Source: Shewanella woodyi ATCC 51908 (GTDB lineage Bacteria; Pseudomonadota; Gammaproteobacteria; Enterobacterales; Shewanellaceae). Taken from it: a stretch of 64,000 nt of DNA. A model generated the notes under the pieces. It saw nothing but the letters and a program-made list of their open reading frames with translations, did no database searches and was not told where the DNA came from. Position numbers and translations under genes: made by a program. The DNA lies in the NCBI RefSeq assembly GCF_000019525.1, contig NC_010506.1, positions 1,736,001 to 1,800,000 on the forward strand. The letters are read 5' to 3'. Of the stretch, positions 37,104-46,239 are shown piece by piece (within the stretch, counting starts at the first letter, position 1; each line of letters begins with the position of its first letter).

Positions 37104-39647
37104 ATGAAAATATTCCGCGCTAATTCATTAACGCTTGCGATAGGTATTGCTCTTGGGAGCACCAGTGTGGCTGTTCAGGCTGCCGATGAGGCATCAGCTG
37201 AGCAAGAGGTGGAGACCATTTCAATATTGGGTACTAGGGTCTCGAATCGAACTGCAACAGAGTCTGCGGTTCCCGTTGATATTATCAGTGCCGAAAGCTT
37301 AACTCGTGGAGGTTTTACCGAGCTAGGACAGAGTCTGCAAGCCAGTGTTCCTTCGTTTAATTTCAGTCGAACTCAAGTTTCTGATGGCTCAGATCTATTT
37401 CGTCCCGCCACACTGCGTGGACTACAACCGGATCAGACTCTGGTATTGATAAATGGTAAGCGTCGCCATAATCAAGCGATCTTTGGCCTTAATGGGACTG
37501 TTGGTGCCGGAGCGGCGGGAACGGATATGAATGCCATTCCGCTGATTGCACTTAAAGATGTACAGGTGTTGCGTGACGGTGCAGCGGCGCAATATGGATC
37601 GGACGCCATCGCTGGTGTGATTAACTTATCTCTTAGAGACAGCACTGATGTGACCTCAGGTTATATTCAGGGTGGGAGTACGGGTGAGGGCGATGGTGAC
37701 AACTACTCCCTTGGCTTAAACACAGGTTTTGACCTTGGTGATGATGGCGGCTTTATTAATCTCTCCTTTGAGTACCGTGATGCCGATGGCACTAACCGTG
37801 CTCAAAGGGATATGGGAGGCTCTTCAACAGTACCTAACGGGAGTGCACTCTCCGATGAGGTACGTTGGAGCCAAGGTAATGCTGATTCAGAATTTAAATC
37901 GATGTTCTACAATGCCATGATGTCGGTGGGGGAGTTTGAGCTTTACTCTTTCGGTGGCTATTCAAATCGAACTGCATTAGGCAATGGTTTTTGGCGTAAT
38001 TTTGATGAAGCTGCGAAGGTTGTACCTCAAGTTTATCCCGATGGTTTTCTGCCGCGTATTTTTAATGAGGCGCAAGATACCTCAATTGCCGCTGGTTTAA
38101 GAGGGGATATTAATGATGATTGGCAGTTTGATCTCTCTGCTGTTTATGGTCAGAACCGTTATGATTTTGATTCGAGGAACAGTATCAATGCTTCCTATGC
38201 TGCCGAATATCTTTATAACAATCCTGGTGCAACCGATGCAGAGATAGCCGCTAACTCAGGGCCAACTTCTGGCTATTCAGGTGGTTTCCGCTTCGACCAA
38301 ACCACTTTAAATGTTGATATTAGTGGGATTGTGGATACAGGTTGGGACTCGCCGATATATGTGGCGTTTGGTAGTGAGTACCGCAGTGAAAACTATGAGA
38401 TTGTGGCCGGTGAACTGGCCTCTTACTCCTGTGGTAGCTCAAATGCGAACAACTCTTTTCCCTCTGTGATGGATCCTGAAGTATTTGCTGGTTGTGGTTT
38501 TCAGGCTTACCCAGGTTTAAGGCCCGATGCGGCGGGTGAGGCTGACAGAAGCAGTTATGCCTTCTACCTAGATCTTGAAACTAATTTGCTTGATGACTGG
38601 ATGCTAGGCGCTGCGCTTCGTTTCGAAGACTTCTCAGATTCAGGCAATGATCTCGTCGGTAAGCTGTCATCACGTTTCGATGTCACTGATTCATTTGCAA
38701 TACGTGGCGCAGTCTCTACAGGCTTTAGAGCGCCATCACTGCAGCAAAGTGCTTATACCGCTTATACGACGAACTTGGGACCAGGCGGTGTACTATCTAG
38801 CTCCTTTACTGCAACGGCAGGCTCTGATTTTCCTTCTGCACTTGGGGTAGACAGTTTGAAGCTTGAAACCTCAAAAAACCTAAGTTTAGGTTTTGTGCTT
38901 AATCCCACCGATGATCTTTCTGTGACCTTAGATGCTTATCGAATTGAGATTGAAGATAGAATTACCTTAGGTAGTCTTCTGTCTGCTGAAGATGTAGATT
39001 TTAGTTCTGAAGCGGTTGCAGCCTTAGCTGCGACGGGGGCAGAGCAAGCCAACTACTTCTCTAATTCGGTTAACTCAACCACTCAAGGCGTGGATCTGAT
39101 TGTGACTCATCAGGCTGAGCTATTTGGCGGCGATTTAAATACTACCTTTGCGGGGAACCTTAATGAGACCAAAATTGACAGTGTGAATGCACCTGAGGGG
39201 ATCCCTGAGGATGTTGCACTGGATGACCTACAACGTAGCTTCCTAACCGATGGTCAGCCAAAAGAGCGTGCGACTTTAACGTTTGATTACAGTAAAAATG
39301 ACTGGCAAGCCATGGTTAGGGCTAATTACTTTGGCGAAACCGACGTGACCTACTTTGGTAATGAGCATATTGGCTTACCTGGTTTTCTTTCTCCCACAGG
39401 TTCATTTAAACCGACGAGTACTGTAGAAGCCGCGGTATTGGTGGACATTAACTTAGAGTATCATTTTACAGATTCTTTAAGTGTCTCCGCGGGGGTGAAT
39501 AATATTTTCGATGTGACCCCCGATGAACTTGGCGCCGATGAGCCACTCGATTTTATTACTAATCAGGCATTTCAATACCCTGTAAGGGCGCTGCCATATG
39601 GGTTCGATGGGATCACTTACACAGCCAAGGTTAACTTTACCTTTTAG
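37104..39647 (+). CDS. TonB-dependent outer-membrane receptor
   Basis: Outer-membrane active transporter of 847 residues. Signal peptide (about 1-26, cut after VQA), a TonB box-like ETISILGTR stretch, the plug domain (about 48-165: PVDIISAESL, RPATLRGLQPDQTLVLINGKRRH, VLRDGAAAQYGSDAIAGVINL) and a 22-strand barrel ending in an aromatic residue (KVNFTF). No TonB, ExbB or siderophore genes lie near, so the substrate cannot be read from context. Its place after the symporter and kynurenine operon raises the idea of peptide or aromatic uptake, but this is speculative. Confidence 0.94.
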   Translation: MKIFRANSLTLAIGIALGSTSVAVQAADEASAEQEVETISILGTRVSNRTATESAVPVDIISAESLTRGGFTELGQSLQASVPSFNFSRTQVSDGSDLFRPATLRGLQPDQTLVLINGKRRHNQAIFGLNGTVGAGAAGTDMNAIPLIALKDVQVLRDGAAAQYGSDAIAGVINLSLRDSTDVTSGYIQGGSTGEGDGDNYSLGLNTGFDLGDDGGFINLSFEYRDADGTNRAQRDMGGSSTVPNGSALSDEVRWSQGNADSEFKSMFYNAMMSVGEFELYSFGGYSNRTALGNGFWRNFDEAAKVVPQVYPDGFLPRIFNEAQDTSIAAGLRGDINDDWQFDLSAVYGQNRYDFDSRNSINASYAAEYLYNNPGATDAEIAANSGPTSGYSGGFRFDQTTLNVDISGIVDTGWDSPIYVAFGSEYRSENYEIVAGELASYSCGSSNANNSFPSVMDPEVFAGCGFQAYPGLRPDAAGEADRSSYAFYLDLETNLLDDWMLGAALRFEDFSDSGNDLVGKLSSRFDVTDSFAIRGAVSTGFRAPSLQQSAYTAYTTNLGPGGVLSSSFTATAGSDFPSALGVDSLKLETSKNLSLGFVLNPTDDLSVTLDAYRIEIEDRITLGSLLSAEDVDFSSEAVAALAATGAEQANYFSNSVNSTTQGVDLIVTHQAELFGGDLNTTFAGNLNETKIDSVNAPEGIPEDVALDDLQRSFLTDGQPKERATLTFDYSKNDWQAMVRANYFGETDVTYFGNEHIGLPGFLSPTGSFKPTSTVEAAVLVDINLEYHFTDSLSVSAGVNNIFDVTPDELGADEPLDFITNQAFQYPVRALPYGFDGITYTAKVNFTF

Positions 39648-39682
39648 CCTTTCATGGGTGAGTAACGTTAACTTATAGAACT

Positions 39683-39714
39683 AAAGCCATCGAGTCTCTA
39701 GATGGCTTTTTCAT
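39683..39714 (+). terminator. Terminator after the TonB receptor
   Basis: Perfect 9-bp stem AAAGCCATC (39683-39691) with GATGGCTTT (39701-39709), nine-base loop and T-rich tail. Confidence 0.88.
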
Positions 39715-39852
39715 TTGGTTAATTGGGGTTTTATTAATTAATACTTATTTGACAGCGAGTTATGAGGTTAATATCTGTATTCTAGTTCATAATGTTATGG
39801 TAAAAATAGCTAGTAACATTCAATTTTAATTGATTATAACTGGAGATGGACA

Positions 39853-41061
39853 GTGGATCAGACGACCAGCAAAGTGAAGAGCATGTATGAGCAGTACCCT
39901 TATCCGTCAGGGGACCCGACAATTAGGCCAGGTTTTGATATCAGACTGTTACTTAGTTATGTTGCAAACCAGCGAACCTCTGATAAGCCTCTACAGGTAT
40001 TGGATGCAGGGTGTGGACGTGGCCCTGGCGTTATAGGCGCCGCTTCACTTCAACCGGATGTGATGTTTACCGCTATTGATATCAACTCGGTTGGCCTTGC
40101 AGAGGCCAGTGCTAATGCAAAAGCGCGGGGGCTGACCAATATCAATTTCGTGCAAGCGGATCTGATGACATTAGAGGGGCTGGAAGTGCCAGAAGGGGGA
40201 TTTGATGTGATCTACTCCTCAGGGGTGTTGCATCACTTGGCAGATCCACAGATTGGTTTGAATAATCTCACGAAAATTCTTGCTCCCCATGGTGTTATAT
40301 CACTGATGCTTTATGGCAGTTTTGGGCGACAGGCCCTGTATCGATTAATCGAAGGGATAGATATTCTCAGCCCTAAAGATGATCCCATTGAGAGCCGAAT
40401 CCCCATGGGAAGGTTGCTTGCGAAGGTGGCTGAAGAGACGATTTTTAAAGATAACTACTGGAAAAGTACCTATCGAAACCCCGATGTTGAATTTGTTGAT
40501 ACCTGCTTGAATGTTAATGAAGTCAGTTATGACATAACCTCATTATGGCAACTCATTGAACAAGCTAATATGAAGTTTGTGCGTTGGGTCGAGCCTGATG
40601 TCTGGTCAGTAGAGAAGCGCTTTGATGATCCTGAGCTACTGGAAAGACTACAAGCTTTGAGCGATGTTGAGCAGTATCAGATAATTGAGCGTCTGTTTGA
40701 GGTGCCTAAACTGGATTTTATCATCTGTGGTGCTGATAATTTTGCCAAGCCTAAGCTAACAGAAGCCGAGGTAGATTCCAGTATCTTTGCGGTGAACCCA
40801 GAAACCTCTTTCTCTATCGAAAAGCGCAATCAAAATCAGTCTCAAAGGATTGAAAGTGTCAGCTACAAGGTAAGGCATCGAGAGAGCCAAAATGTGAGCG
40901 ACCCTATCCTTGCTCAGTTAGTCTTGTTACTTGCGGAGCAGACGACCTGTTTTAGTGGTGCAGATTTGGTGAATGTGCTTGCTCAAAGCAGTGTAGATAG
41001 AGAGATTGCTATCGAAGTGATTTTCGATCTGCTTGATGAAGAAGTGATCTTTATTCCATAA
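39853..41061 (+). CDS. SAM-dependent methyltransferase
   Basis: Class I methyltransferase of 402 residues. The SAM motif I is VLDAGCGRGPGVIGAA (about 47-62), the acidic motif II FTAIDINSVGLAEA, and the post-motif FDVIYSSGVLHHLADPQIGL. The N-terminal segment VKSMYEQYPYPSGDPTIR is known from a family of methyltransferases with tetratricopeptide or other partners in proteobacteria. The C-terminal 150 residues are mixed and may be a regulatory or winged-helix-like domain. The start is GTG with GGAGA seven bases upstream; an out-of-frame ATG overlaps it. The substrate is unknown. Confidence 0.85.
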   Translation: MDQTTSKVKSMYEQYPYPSGDPTIRPGFDIRLLLSYVANQRTSDKPLQVLDAGCGRGPGVIGAASLQPDVMFTAIDINSVGLAEASANAKARGLTNINFVQADLMTLEGLEVPEGGFDVIYSSGVLHHLADPQIGLNNLTKILAPHGVISLMLYGSFGRQALYRLIEGIDILSPKDDPIESRIPMGRLLAKVAEETIFKDNYWKSTYRNPDVEFVDTCLNVNEVSYDITSLWQLIEQANMKFVRWVEPDVWSVEKRFDDPELLERLQALSDVEQYQIIERLFEVPKLDFIICGADNFAKPKLTEAEVDSSIFAVNPETSFSIEKRNQNQSQRIESVSYKVRHRESQNVSDPILAQLVLLLAEQTTCFSGADLVNVLAQSSVDREIAIEVIFDLLDEEVIFIP

Positions 41062-41089
41062 GCATCACTGTTGGAATAGACCTGTATCA

Positions 41090-41128
41090 GGCCCATTTTA
41101 TTCAACCAGAGTATGAATAAAATGGGCC
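41090..41128. terminator. Long perfect hairpin between convergent genes
   Basis: GGCCCATTTTATTCA (41090-41104) pairs with its complement at 41114-41128: a perfect 15-bp stem and a nine-base loop. There is no T-run directly after it on either strand, so it may terminate by structure or protect 3' ends of the two convergent transcripts. Confidence 0.65.
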
Positions 41129-41166
41129 ACTGTCTGCTTAAAACATAGTGATTATAGCTAACTTTT

Positions 41167-42249
41167 TTACTCCTCTTTGCTGGCACTCTTTTTACGTTTT
41201 CTTTTTTTCTTGGTGCGATCCGATTTAGGTGCAGTTGCTTTGAAGATACTGATGTTATGGAGCCCTGAGCCTTTCTTCATGGTTTCGCTCATATAGAAGT
41301 CAGCTTGATACTTTTTATCTTTCCATTTATACCAATCTTCGGTTTCAACGCCCTCATATTCGATGATTGTCACTGCCCCACCAGGCATTTTCCCTGCATT
41401 AGAGGTATGTCGCTCTATATGATCATGATTAATCCAAATACCTGGGTTATTCATTTTTACTATCACATCAACCCGTCCACCAGAGGGGACATAGACAACA
41501 TCCGCCCAATAGGGACTGTCTAGTGGTAAGCCATCTTTATGGGTCACTAATACATCATGACCATGCAGATGGTAAGCTGTCTCAATGGTAGCGGCATAGA
41601 GCCTGATCCTGAGCACATCTCCCTCTTTTACTCGTAATGGCTGAGTGCTAGGAAATGACTTACCGTTTATTGAGAAATAATCATTGAGCTCTTGTGGATG
41701 ACCGCCTTTTCCATATTCCATAGCAACTTCAGAGTTCCAACCAGATACCATCATGATCGCTTCTTTGGTGACAGTTTTTTCAATGTCGGTTGGATCTTTA
41801 GGGTCGATAATCATAGGCCCCCACATTCCTCTTAAACCGACATGTTCAGGCACATTCACATGGCAGTGATACCAGAGACTACCGGGCCTATCGACGATAA
41901 AGTCATAGACAAATGATTCCCCTGGTTCTATTGCTTTTTGGGTCACACCGGGAACACCATCCATCTTCCAGCTGTTGGTCTGTAATGTGCCATGCCAGTG
42001 GACAGTATGAGCCAATGTAGAGTTGTTATGCACGGTAATTTTTAACCTATCTCCCTCTTTAGCGCGGATTAATGGACCTGGAACTTGGCCATTAAAAGCC
42101 CACACCTTATTTGAAAATCCGGGAGTGACTTCAGCCACCATTTCATCAATTGTCATCTCAAACTCTAATGTCTGTGCAGCGACAATCTGACTGAAAAGCA
42201 GTAATGAAGATAAAATCCAAACTTTATAGGGTATTAAATTAATTCTCAT
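41167..42249 (-). CDS. Two-domain multicopper oxidase (NcgA/BCO-like)
   Basis: Exported blue copper oxidase, 360 residues with a signal peptide (cut after VAA, about residue 25). Domain 1 holds HTVHWHG (81-87) and YHCH...EH...GM (127-142), which supplies a type 1 copper site (Cys129, His136, Met142). Domain 2 has YHLHGHD and NHDHIERH, where the cysteine of a second type 1 site is replaced by aspartate. This is the two-domain layout with blue copper in domain 1 only. The C-terminal tail is strongly basic (TKKKRKRKKS). The ATG at 42249 is preceded by GGAG at seven bases. It is the last gene of the NirK-cytochrome cluster and overlaps the upstream cytochrome gene. Confidence 0.9.
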   Translation of the reverse strand: MRINLIPYKVWILSSLLLFSQIVAAQTLEFEMTIDEMVAEVTPGFSNKVWAFNGQVPGPLIRAKEGDRLKITVHNNSTLAHTVHWHGTLQTNSWKMDGVPGVTQKAIEPGESFVYDFIVDRPGSLWYHCHVNVPEHVGLRGMWGPMIIDPKDPTDIEKTVTKEAIMMVSGWNSEVAMEYGKGGHPQELNDYFSINGKSFPSTQPLRVKEGDVLRIRLYAATIETAYHLHGHDVLVTHKDGLPLDSPYWADVVYVPSGGRVDVIVKMNNPGIWINHDHIERHTSNAGKMPGGAVTIIEYEGVETEDWYKWKDKKYQADFYMSETMKKGSGLHNISIFKATAPKSDRTKKKRKRKKSASKEE

Positions 42250-42610
42250 CACTTAACTCCTCTTTCTGGCAACAAAGCGTTCTAACATAAACCACAAGCT
42301 CATTAATCTCCTCATCCGTCATATTGGCATCCCAATTCGGCATTAAATTCGACTTACTGACTGCCTTGCCTCCTTTTTTGATTGCGATAAAGATGTCTTC
42401 ATCGGTGCGTGAGATCATCTCCTTAGTGTCAGTGTGATCTTTAGGTAATACATCCATTGTTGCCGCATTGACTCCCCAACCGTCGCCCTCTTTTCCATGA
42501 CATTGAGTGCAATATGCTTGATATAACAGCTCTCCTTTTGTTGATTCTGCAGCCAACTGGCCACTTAGAGCTAGGCTTAGGAGAAGTAAAATACAGTGAA
42601 AGGTTCTCAT
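42239..42610 (-). CDS. Monoheme c-type cytochrome
   Basis: Periplasmic electron carrier of 123 residues with a signal peptide (cut near LAAES) and a class I heme site CTQCH (about 34-38). The distal methionine is probably in NLMPNWDANMTDEEINELV, as in other short cytochromes of this class. It overlaps its upstream neighbour by four bases (ATGA) and the multicopper oxidase gene by several bases, so these genes are translated together. A role as electron donor to the NirK-like or the multicopper protein is inferred from context. Confidence 0.9.
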   Translation of the reverse strand: MRTFHCILLLLSLALSGQLAAESTKGELLYQAYCTQCHGKEGDGWGVNAATMDVLPKDHTDTKEMISRTDEDIFIAIKKGGKAVSKSNLMPNWDANMTDEEINELVVYVRTLCCQKEELSDEN

Positions 42611-43308
42611 TCTGGTTGCTCCGTTATCAGGTTGAGGTAGTTCAATAACTTTTCGATAGAACTCTCATTTAAATGGCGGTTAGGCATGAGTGTTTTAGGA
42701 TCCCACTTTTCTGGATAGCGAATGTAGGATGAGATGAAGGCCGGTTGTAGGCGGTTCATTGAGCTGTATAGTTCAGGGGCTGAAACACCACCATAGCCAT
42801 CTTCACTCTGATGGCATGAACCACAGCCTTTAAATTTGTGAAAGTCTTTCTCACCTAGTGCCCGATTTGCTTTGCCTAAGGTGACACTTTCTAGTGCGAT
42901 AAGATCTGACTTGGGGGTCTGAGCCATTAAATATTCAGTGAGTTGTTTTGCTTGAACTGCATTAACGGCAATATGCTCAGTCAATTTACTCTCATCGATA
43001 GCATCACCATCTTCAGTCACAATGACATTGTCTAAAAAGAAGTGACCACCGGGACGAAGACGCTTTGGGTTAACTAACCAATTCTCTAGCCAGTCTGGAT
43101 TAAACTTATTGCCTGCGTAAAACAGTGTTGGCGCTCTCTCTTTTAGTCGTTGTGAAAGAGTGATATTGCTATTGTCTGAGATAGAGTGACAAGCTGCACA
43201 GGCCTCTTCATAAAGGTTTTTCCCTTCCTCTTGGGCACTTACTAAGGTACTAAACGAAAAGGGTATTAGTATCAAAATAGTGTTTAAAAATAGTGTCTGT
43301 ATTTTCAT
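42607..43308 (-). CDS. Diheme c-type cytochrome
   Basis: Exported cytochrome with two heme sites: CAACH at 37-41 and CGSCH about 135 residues later; the second has a likely methionine ligand in KTLMPNRHLNE. I place the start at the ATG at 43308 because it directly begins a normal signal peptide (MKIQTLFLNTILILIPF, cut after VSA); an ATG further upstream at 43365 would put 19 polar residues in front of it. Mature size about 208 residues. It is the second gene of the operon after the NirK-like gene. Confidence 0.88.
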   Translation of the reverse strand: MKIQTLFLNTILILIPFSFSTLVSAQEEGKNLYEEACAACHSISDNSNITLSQRLKERAPTLFYAGNKFNPDWLENWLVNPKRLRPGGHFFLDNVIVTEDGDAIDESKLTEHIAVNAVQAKQLTEYLMAQTPKSDLIALESVTLGKANRALGEKDFHKFKGCGSCHQSEDGYGGVSAPELYSSMNRLQPAFISSYIRYPEKWDPKTLMPNRHLNESSIEKLLNYLNLITEQPE

Positions 43309-43420
43309 GTTTTTTTCTACGTCGATAGGGCATACATGCCCTATGAATACGATTAAGTTATTCATTAATAGAGTTTAAAAATGTGGCAAGTAATGAGGTC
43401 GTTATTCTGCTGGAAAAGGG

Positions 43421-44365
43421 CTAGTTAATGACTAAATTAGTGCCTTTACCCATTTTAGGATCTGCGTCTGGCTTGTTCATTAGGACAGTGATTGCGCCAT
43501 TTAATGCAGACTTCATTCGATGATCAACAAGGGCATTATTTGTTGGGCGATCGCTAGGGCTAACGATGTCGGCGATAATCGCATGAGCAGGGGCAACATC
43601 AATGGTTTGAATACCATGCCGAATGTTTTTCGGGTGACCGTTATCCCAGACTTTATCCCAAATACCCGCAATAGGATGAAAAGCTGCATTTTCATTTATT
43701 TTAGCGTTAGCAAAATAGATACGTACCCGTTCACCAGGTTTAGATTCAAGTACTTGTGTCGCATTTTGGTCATGTACAGGGTCGTAATGAAACTGTTTTC
43801 CATTAATTAACACACCTTTCCATTTTTCGTTATTGGTGATCTCTGTTGGAGTGGCATTATTTTCAAATAGGTCGCCTTCAACAATGACATATTCGCGATC
43901 AGGTTTCGGAAAATCCTCTGTGTAGCCCTCCTTGGGATCTACAATAATAACGCCATACATTCCTCTAGATATATGCTCTGACATGGATTCAGAACCACAA
44001 TGGTAGATAAATACCCCAGGGTACTTGGCTTCAAATTTAAAATCTTTTCGTTTGCCTGGGCGCACACTTTCAAATTCATCTAACACATCGACTATAGCCG
44101 CGTGAAAGTCCATAGAGTGGGATTGTTTATTGCTCTTTTTATTGAGTAATGAAAAGTCAACAATATCGCCCTCAGTGACGCGCACAACGGGGCCCGGAAT
44201 GGTGCCACCGTAGGTCCACATATTGTGTTTAGTTCCTGCATTATCGACTAACATCTCTTTTTCAATCACAGGGATCTCAACTGTGATGACTTTTGCATTA
44301 GATGCGTAGCTACTTAACAAAGCTAAAGAGATAAATATTCCATATGCAATTTTTGATACTTTCAT
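43421..44365 (-). CDS. nirK: NirK-like copper nitrite reductase
   Basis: Two-domain cupredoxin of 314 residues with a signal peptide (cut after ASNA, about 24). Every copper ligand and catalytic residue of NirK can be placed: type 1 copper H83, C123, H131, M136; type 2 copper H88, H122, H282; catalytic D86 (HSMDFH) and H230 (FHPIAG). It should reduce nitrite to nitric oxide in the periplasm as a trimer. The loop between C123 and H131 (CGSESMSEH) lacks the prolines of classical NirK and is one residue shorter, so it is a divergent branch. First gene of a - strand operon with two cytochromes and a multicopper oxidase. No nor or nos gene lies in the window. Confidence 0.85.
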   Translation of the reverse strand: MKVSKIAYGIFISLALLSSYASNAKVITVEIPVIEKEMLVDNAGTKHNMWTYGGTIPGPVVRVTEGDIVDFSLLNKKSNKQSHSMDFHAAIVDVLDEFESVRPGKRKDFKFEAKYPGVFIYHCGSESMSEHISRGMYGVIIVDPKEGYTEDFPKPDREYVIVEGDLFENNATPTEITNNEKWKGVLINGKQFHYDPVHDQNATQVLESKPGERVRIYFANAKINENAAFHPIAGIWDKVWDNGHPKNIRHGIQTIDVAPAHAIIADIVSPSDRPTNNALVDHRMKSALNGAITVLMNKPDADPKMGKGTNLVIN

Positions 44366-44538
44366 TTCTACTCCTAATTATTTTGGTTTGATTTTTAATT
44401 CAATAATAACTAGAGCATGATTTGTGCCAGATGGTTTTTATTTTCTTTCCCGCATTGGAATAAGGTTTCTATCTGTTGGGTTTCTTATTTTTTAGTGTTT
44501 AATGTCATGTTGACTTTGTTATTTTGATACCTTGTATG

Positions 44539-45039
44539 TCATTCTGACATTGATTTAATTAGATTGGAGGGGCTGAGTTGGTCGTAGCAATACTCAATGA
44601 ACATCATTAAATATAAAAATACTGTCATAATGAAAGCTAGTTTTTCTCTTGTGGGTAGCTGCTTGTATTTCTTTGATGTTTTTGTTGTGGCTAAGATGAA
44701 TAGTACTAGTGAACCAATGTAGAAGAGTAAAGAGAAAGCGACTTCTGTTCCTAAAAGCTCTCCTGCTAACCTGAATAAGATATAGATGATTACTAATCCT
44801 TGACTCTCTTTTATTAATGTCTGGCTGAGCGGTGATAACAGAGGTGATGAGCTTAATTTGTTGGTACAGAAACAATAAAATAAAGTCGTGCTTACAAGTA
44901 ATAGTAAAGGTATTGATTTGTTTGGGGCTAAATATGATATTGTCAACAAGTAACTCGCCATAATGGCATTGGATATATTTGCTTCACTCTTAGTTATTTT
45001 CTTTATTTTACTCTTCAACATGATTATTAATGTTTCCAC
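44539..45039 (-). CDS. Small membrane protein next to the nirK-like cluster
   Basis: Unrecognised inner-membrane protein of about 166 residues with four or five hydrophobic segments separated by short lysine- or serine-rich loops. I chose the GTG at 45039, which has a good ribosome site (GGAG five bases upstream); an ATG six codons later at 45021 (MLKSKIKKITKSEANISN) is the alternative. A longer reading from a TTG at 45120 is not supported. It precedes the nirK-like gene on the same strand with a 173-base gap, so it may have its own promoter. AT-rich. Confidence 0.6.
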   Translation of the reverse strand: METLIIMLKSKIKKITKSEANISNAIMASYLLTISYLAPNKSIPLLLLVSTTLFYCFCTNKLSSSPLLSPLSQTLIKESQGLVIIYILFRLAGELLGTEVAFSLLFYIGSLVLFILATTKTSKKYKQLPTREKLAFIMTVFLYLMMFIEYCYDQLSPSNLIKSMSE

Positions 45040-45264
45040 GAAAACTCCAGAATAATTTGTAGCCATAGATTGCAATAGAGCAAAAGTCACGCCAAACCTT
45101 AATTGATAATGCAATTTCAACTAAGATGATTCTGAATCAGGTGTACAAGCAAATAGCATAATTATCGCTCTTTTTTCATTTCTAAACTAAACTTGAACTG
45201 TCACTTTTTTTAGAGGTGATAACTTTTTATTCGAACGTAGGATTTTGATAAATTGGACTTTTCG

Positions 45265-46071
45265 ATGAAAAATATTCAGCTGATTATCTATGTTTTTATC
45301 TCACTTTTTATCCCATCTTGGCTCTTAGCTGCTGAAATAGGGGTGGAGGTCTATGCTGATGATTCCTATCCTCCCTACTCATATATCGAGAATGGTGAGC
45401 TTAAGGGGATCTACACCGAGATCCTTCAAAAGGCATTCTCAAGGATGGAGGGATATAAGGTTAAGATTAAGCCTGTACCTTGGAAGCGTGGCTTATCATA
45501 TATCGAGAATGGTAAAGGGTTTGCTATCTATCCTCCCTACCATAGAACCAAAGAGAGGCCCTATATGTGGCCCTACTCAATTCCCATCTTGGATGAGAGG
45601 GTGATTGTTGTTTGCCGTGCTGAAGTATTAACCCGCTCTATCAGGCCTATCTGGCCCGATGATTACTTTGGTTTAGTGATTGGTAACAATGCTGGTTTCT
45701 CATCTGGCGGAGATAGATTCTGGGAAGCGGTGAAAGATGGCAAGATCACAGTCAATGAAGCCAATGGCAATGAGAAAAATATCATGATGTTGGGTCTAGG
45801 CAGAACCGATTGTTATATGAATGATAGGATCTCAATCCTGTGGGAGCTGAAACAGCTGAAAGCCAATGGGATGTATGATGAAGGTGGTAAGCATGCCAGA
45901 TTAATGGAGGGCGCAACCATCAGTATTGAGCAAGGTTTTCTCGCCTTTACTGCCACTGGCGCTGATAAGTTTCCTCACATGGATGACTTTATCTTAAAAT
46001 TTAATACCGTTATCTACGCCATGAGACGAAGCGGTGAACTGCAGAAGATCCTTGATGATTTTGTAAGGTGA
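45265..46071 (+). CDS. Periplasmic solute-binding protein, family 3
   Basis: Amino-acid-type extracellular binding protein of 268 residues. The signal peptide MKNIQLIIYVFISLFIPSWLLAA is followed by VEVYADDSYPPYSYIENGELKGIYTEILQKAF, the classical start of the SBP_bac_3 fold; the second lobe begins near VIVVCRAEV. There are no permease or ATPase genes near it, so it may act as a sensor or orphan, as do many family members in Shewanella and Vibrio. I use the ATG at 45265; a TTG at 45253 is less plausible. Divergent from the membrane protein at 44539. Confidence 0.9.
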   Translation: MKNIQLIIYVFISLFIPSWLLAAEIGVEVYADDSYPPYSYIENGELKGIYTEILQKAFSRMEGYKVKIKPVPWKRGLSYIENGKGFAIYPPYHRTKERPYMWPYSIPILDERVIVVCRAEVLTRSIRPIWPDDYFGLVIGNNAGFSSGGDRFWEAVKDGKITVNEANGNEKNIMMLGLGRTDCYMNDRISILWELKQLKANGMYDEGGKHARLMEGATISIEQGFLAFTATGADKFPHMDDFILKFNTVIYAMRRSGELQKILDDFVR

Positions 46072-46120
46072 TACCAATTTAAAAGAAAGGGGGGTTTGGT
46101 TTGTACCTTTGCTTAAAAAC

Positions 46121-46165
46121 AAAAGACACCGCAGGATTGATGACATCGCGCGGTGGCTTTCTTTT
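46121..46165. terminator. Bidirectional terminator between the binding protein and pfaD
   Basis: CACCGC (46127-46132) pairs with GCGGTG (46150-46155), flanked by AAAAGA on the left and CTTTCTTTTC on the right, so both convergent transcripts can end here. Confidence 0.7.
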
Positions 46166-46239
46166 CACTATTACTTATCGCTGACAGCTTAAAGCTACTC
46201 TTTCTATAAGCCGCTCAAGGCTGTCTCTTTATAAGAAGC

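Noticed and set aside
43309..43365. Upstream start of the diheme cytochrome
   Set aside because: It would put a polar 19-residue extension in front of a normal signal peptide.
45040..45120. N-terminal extension of the membrane protein at 44539 from a TTG codon
   Set aside because: TTG without a ribosome site; a GTG with a well-placed GGAG lies downstream.
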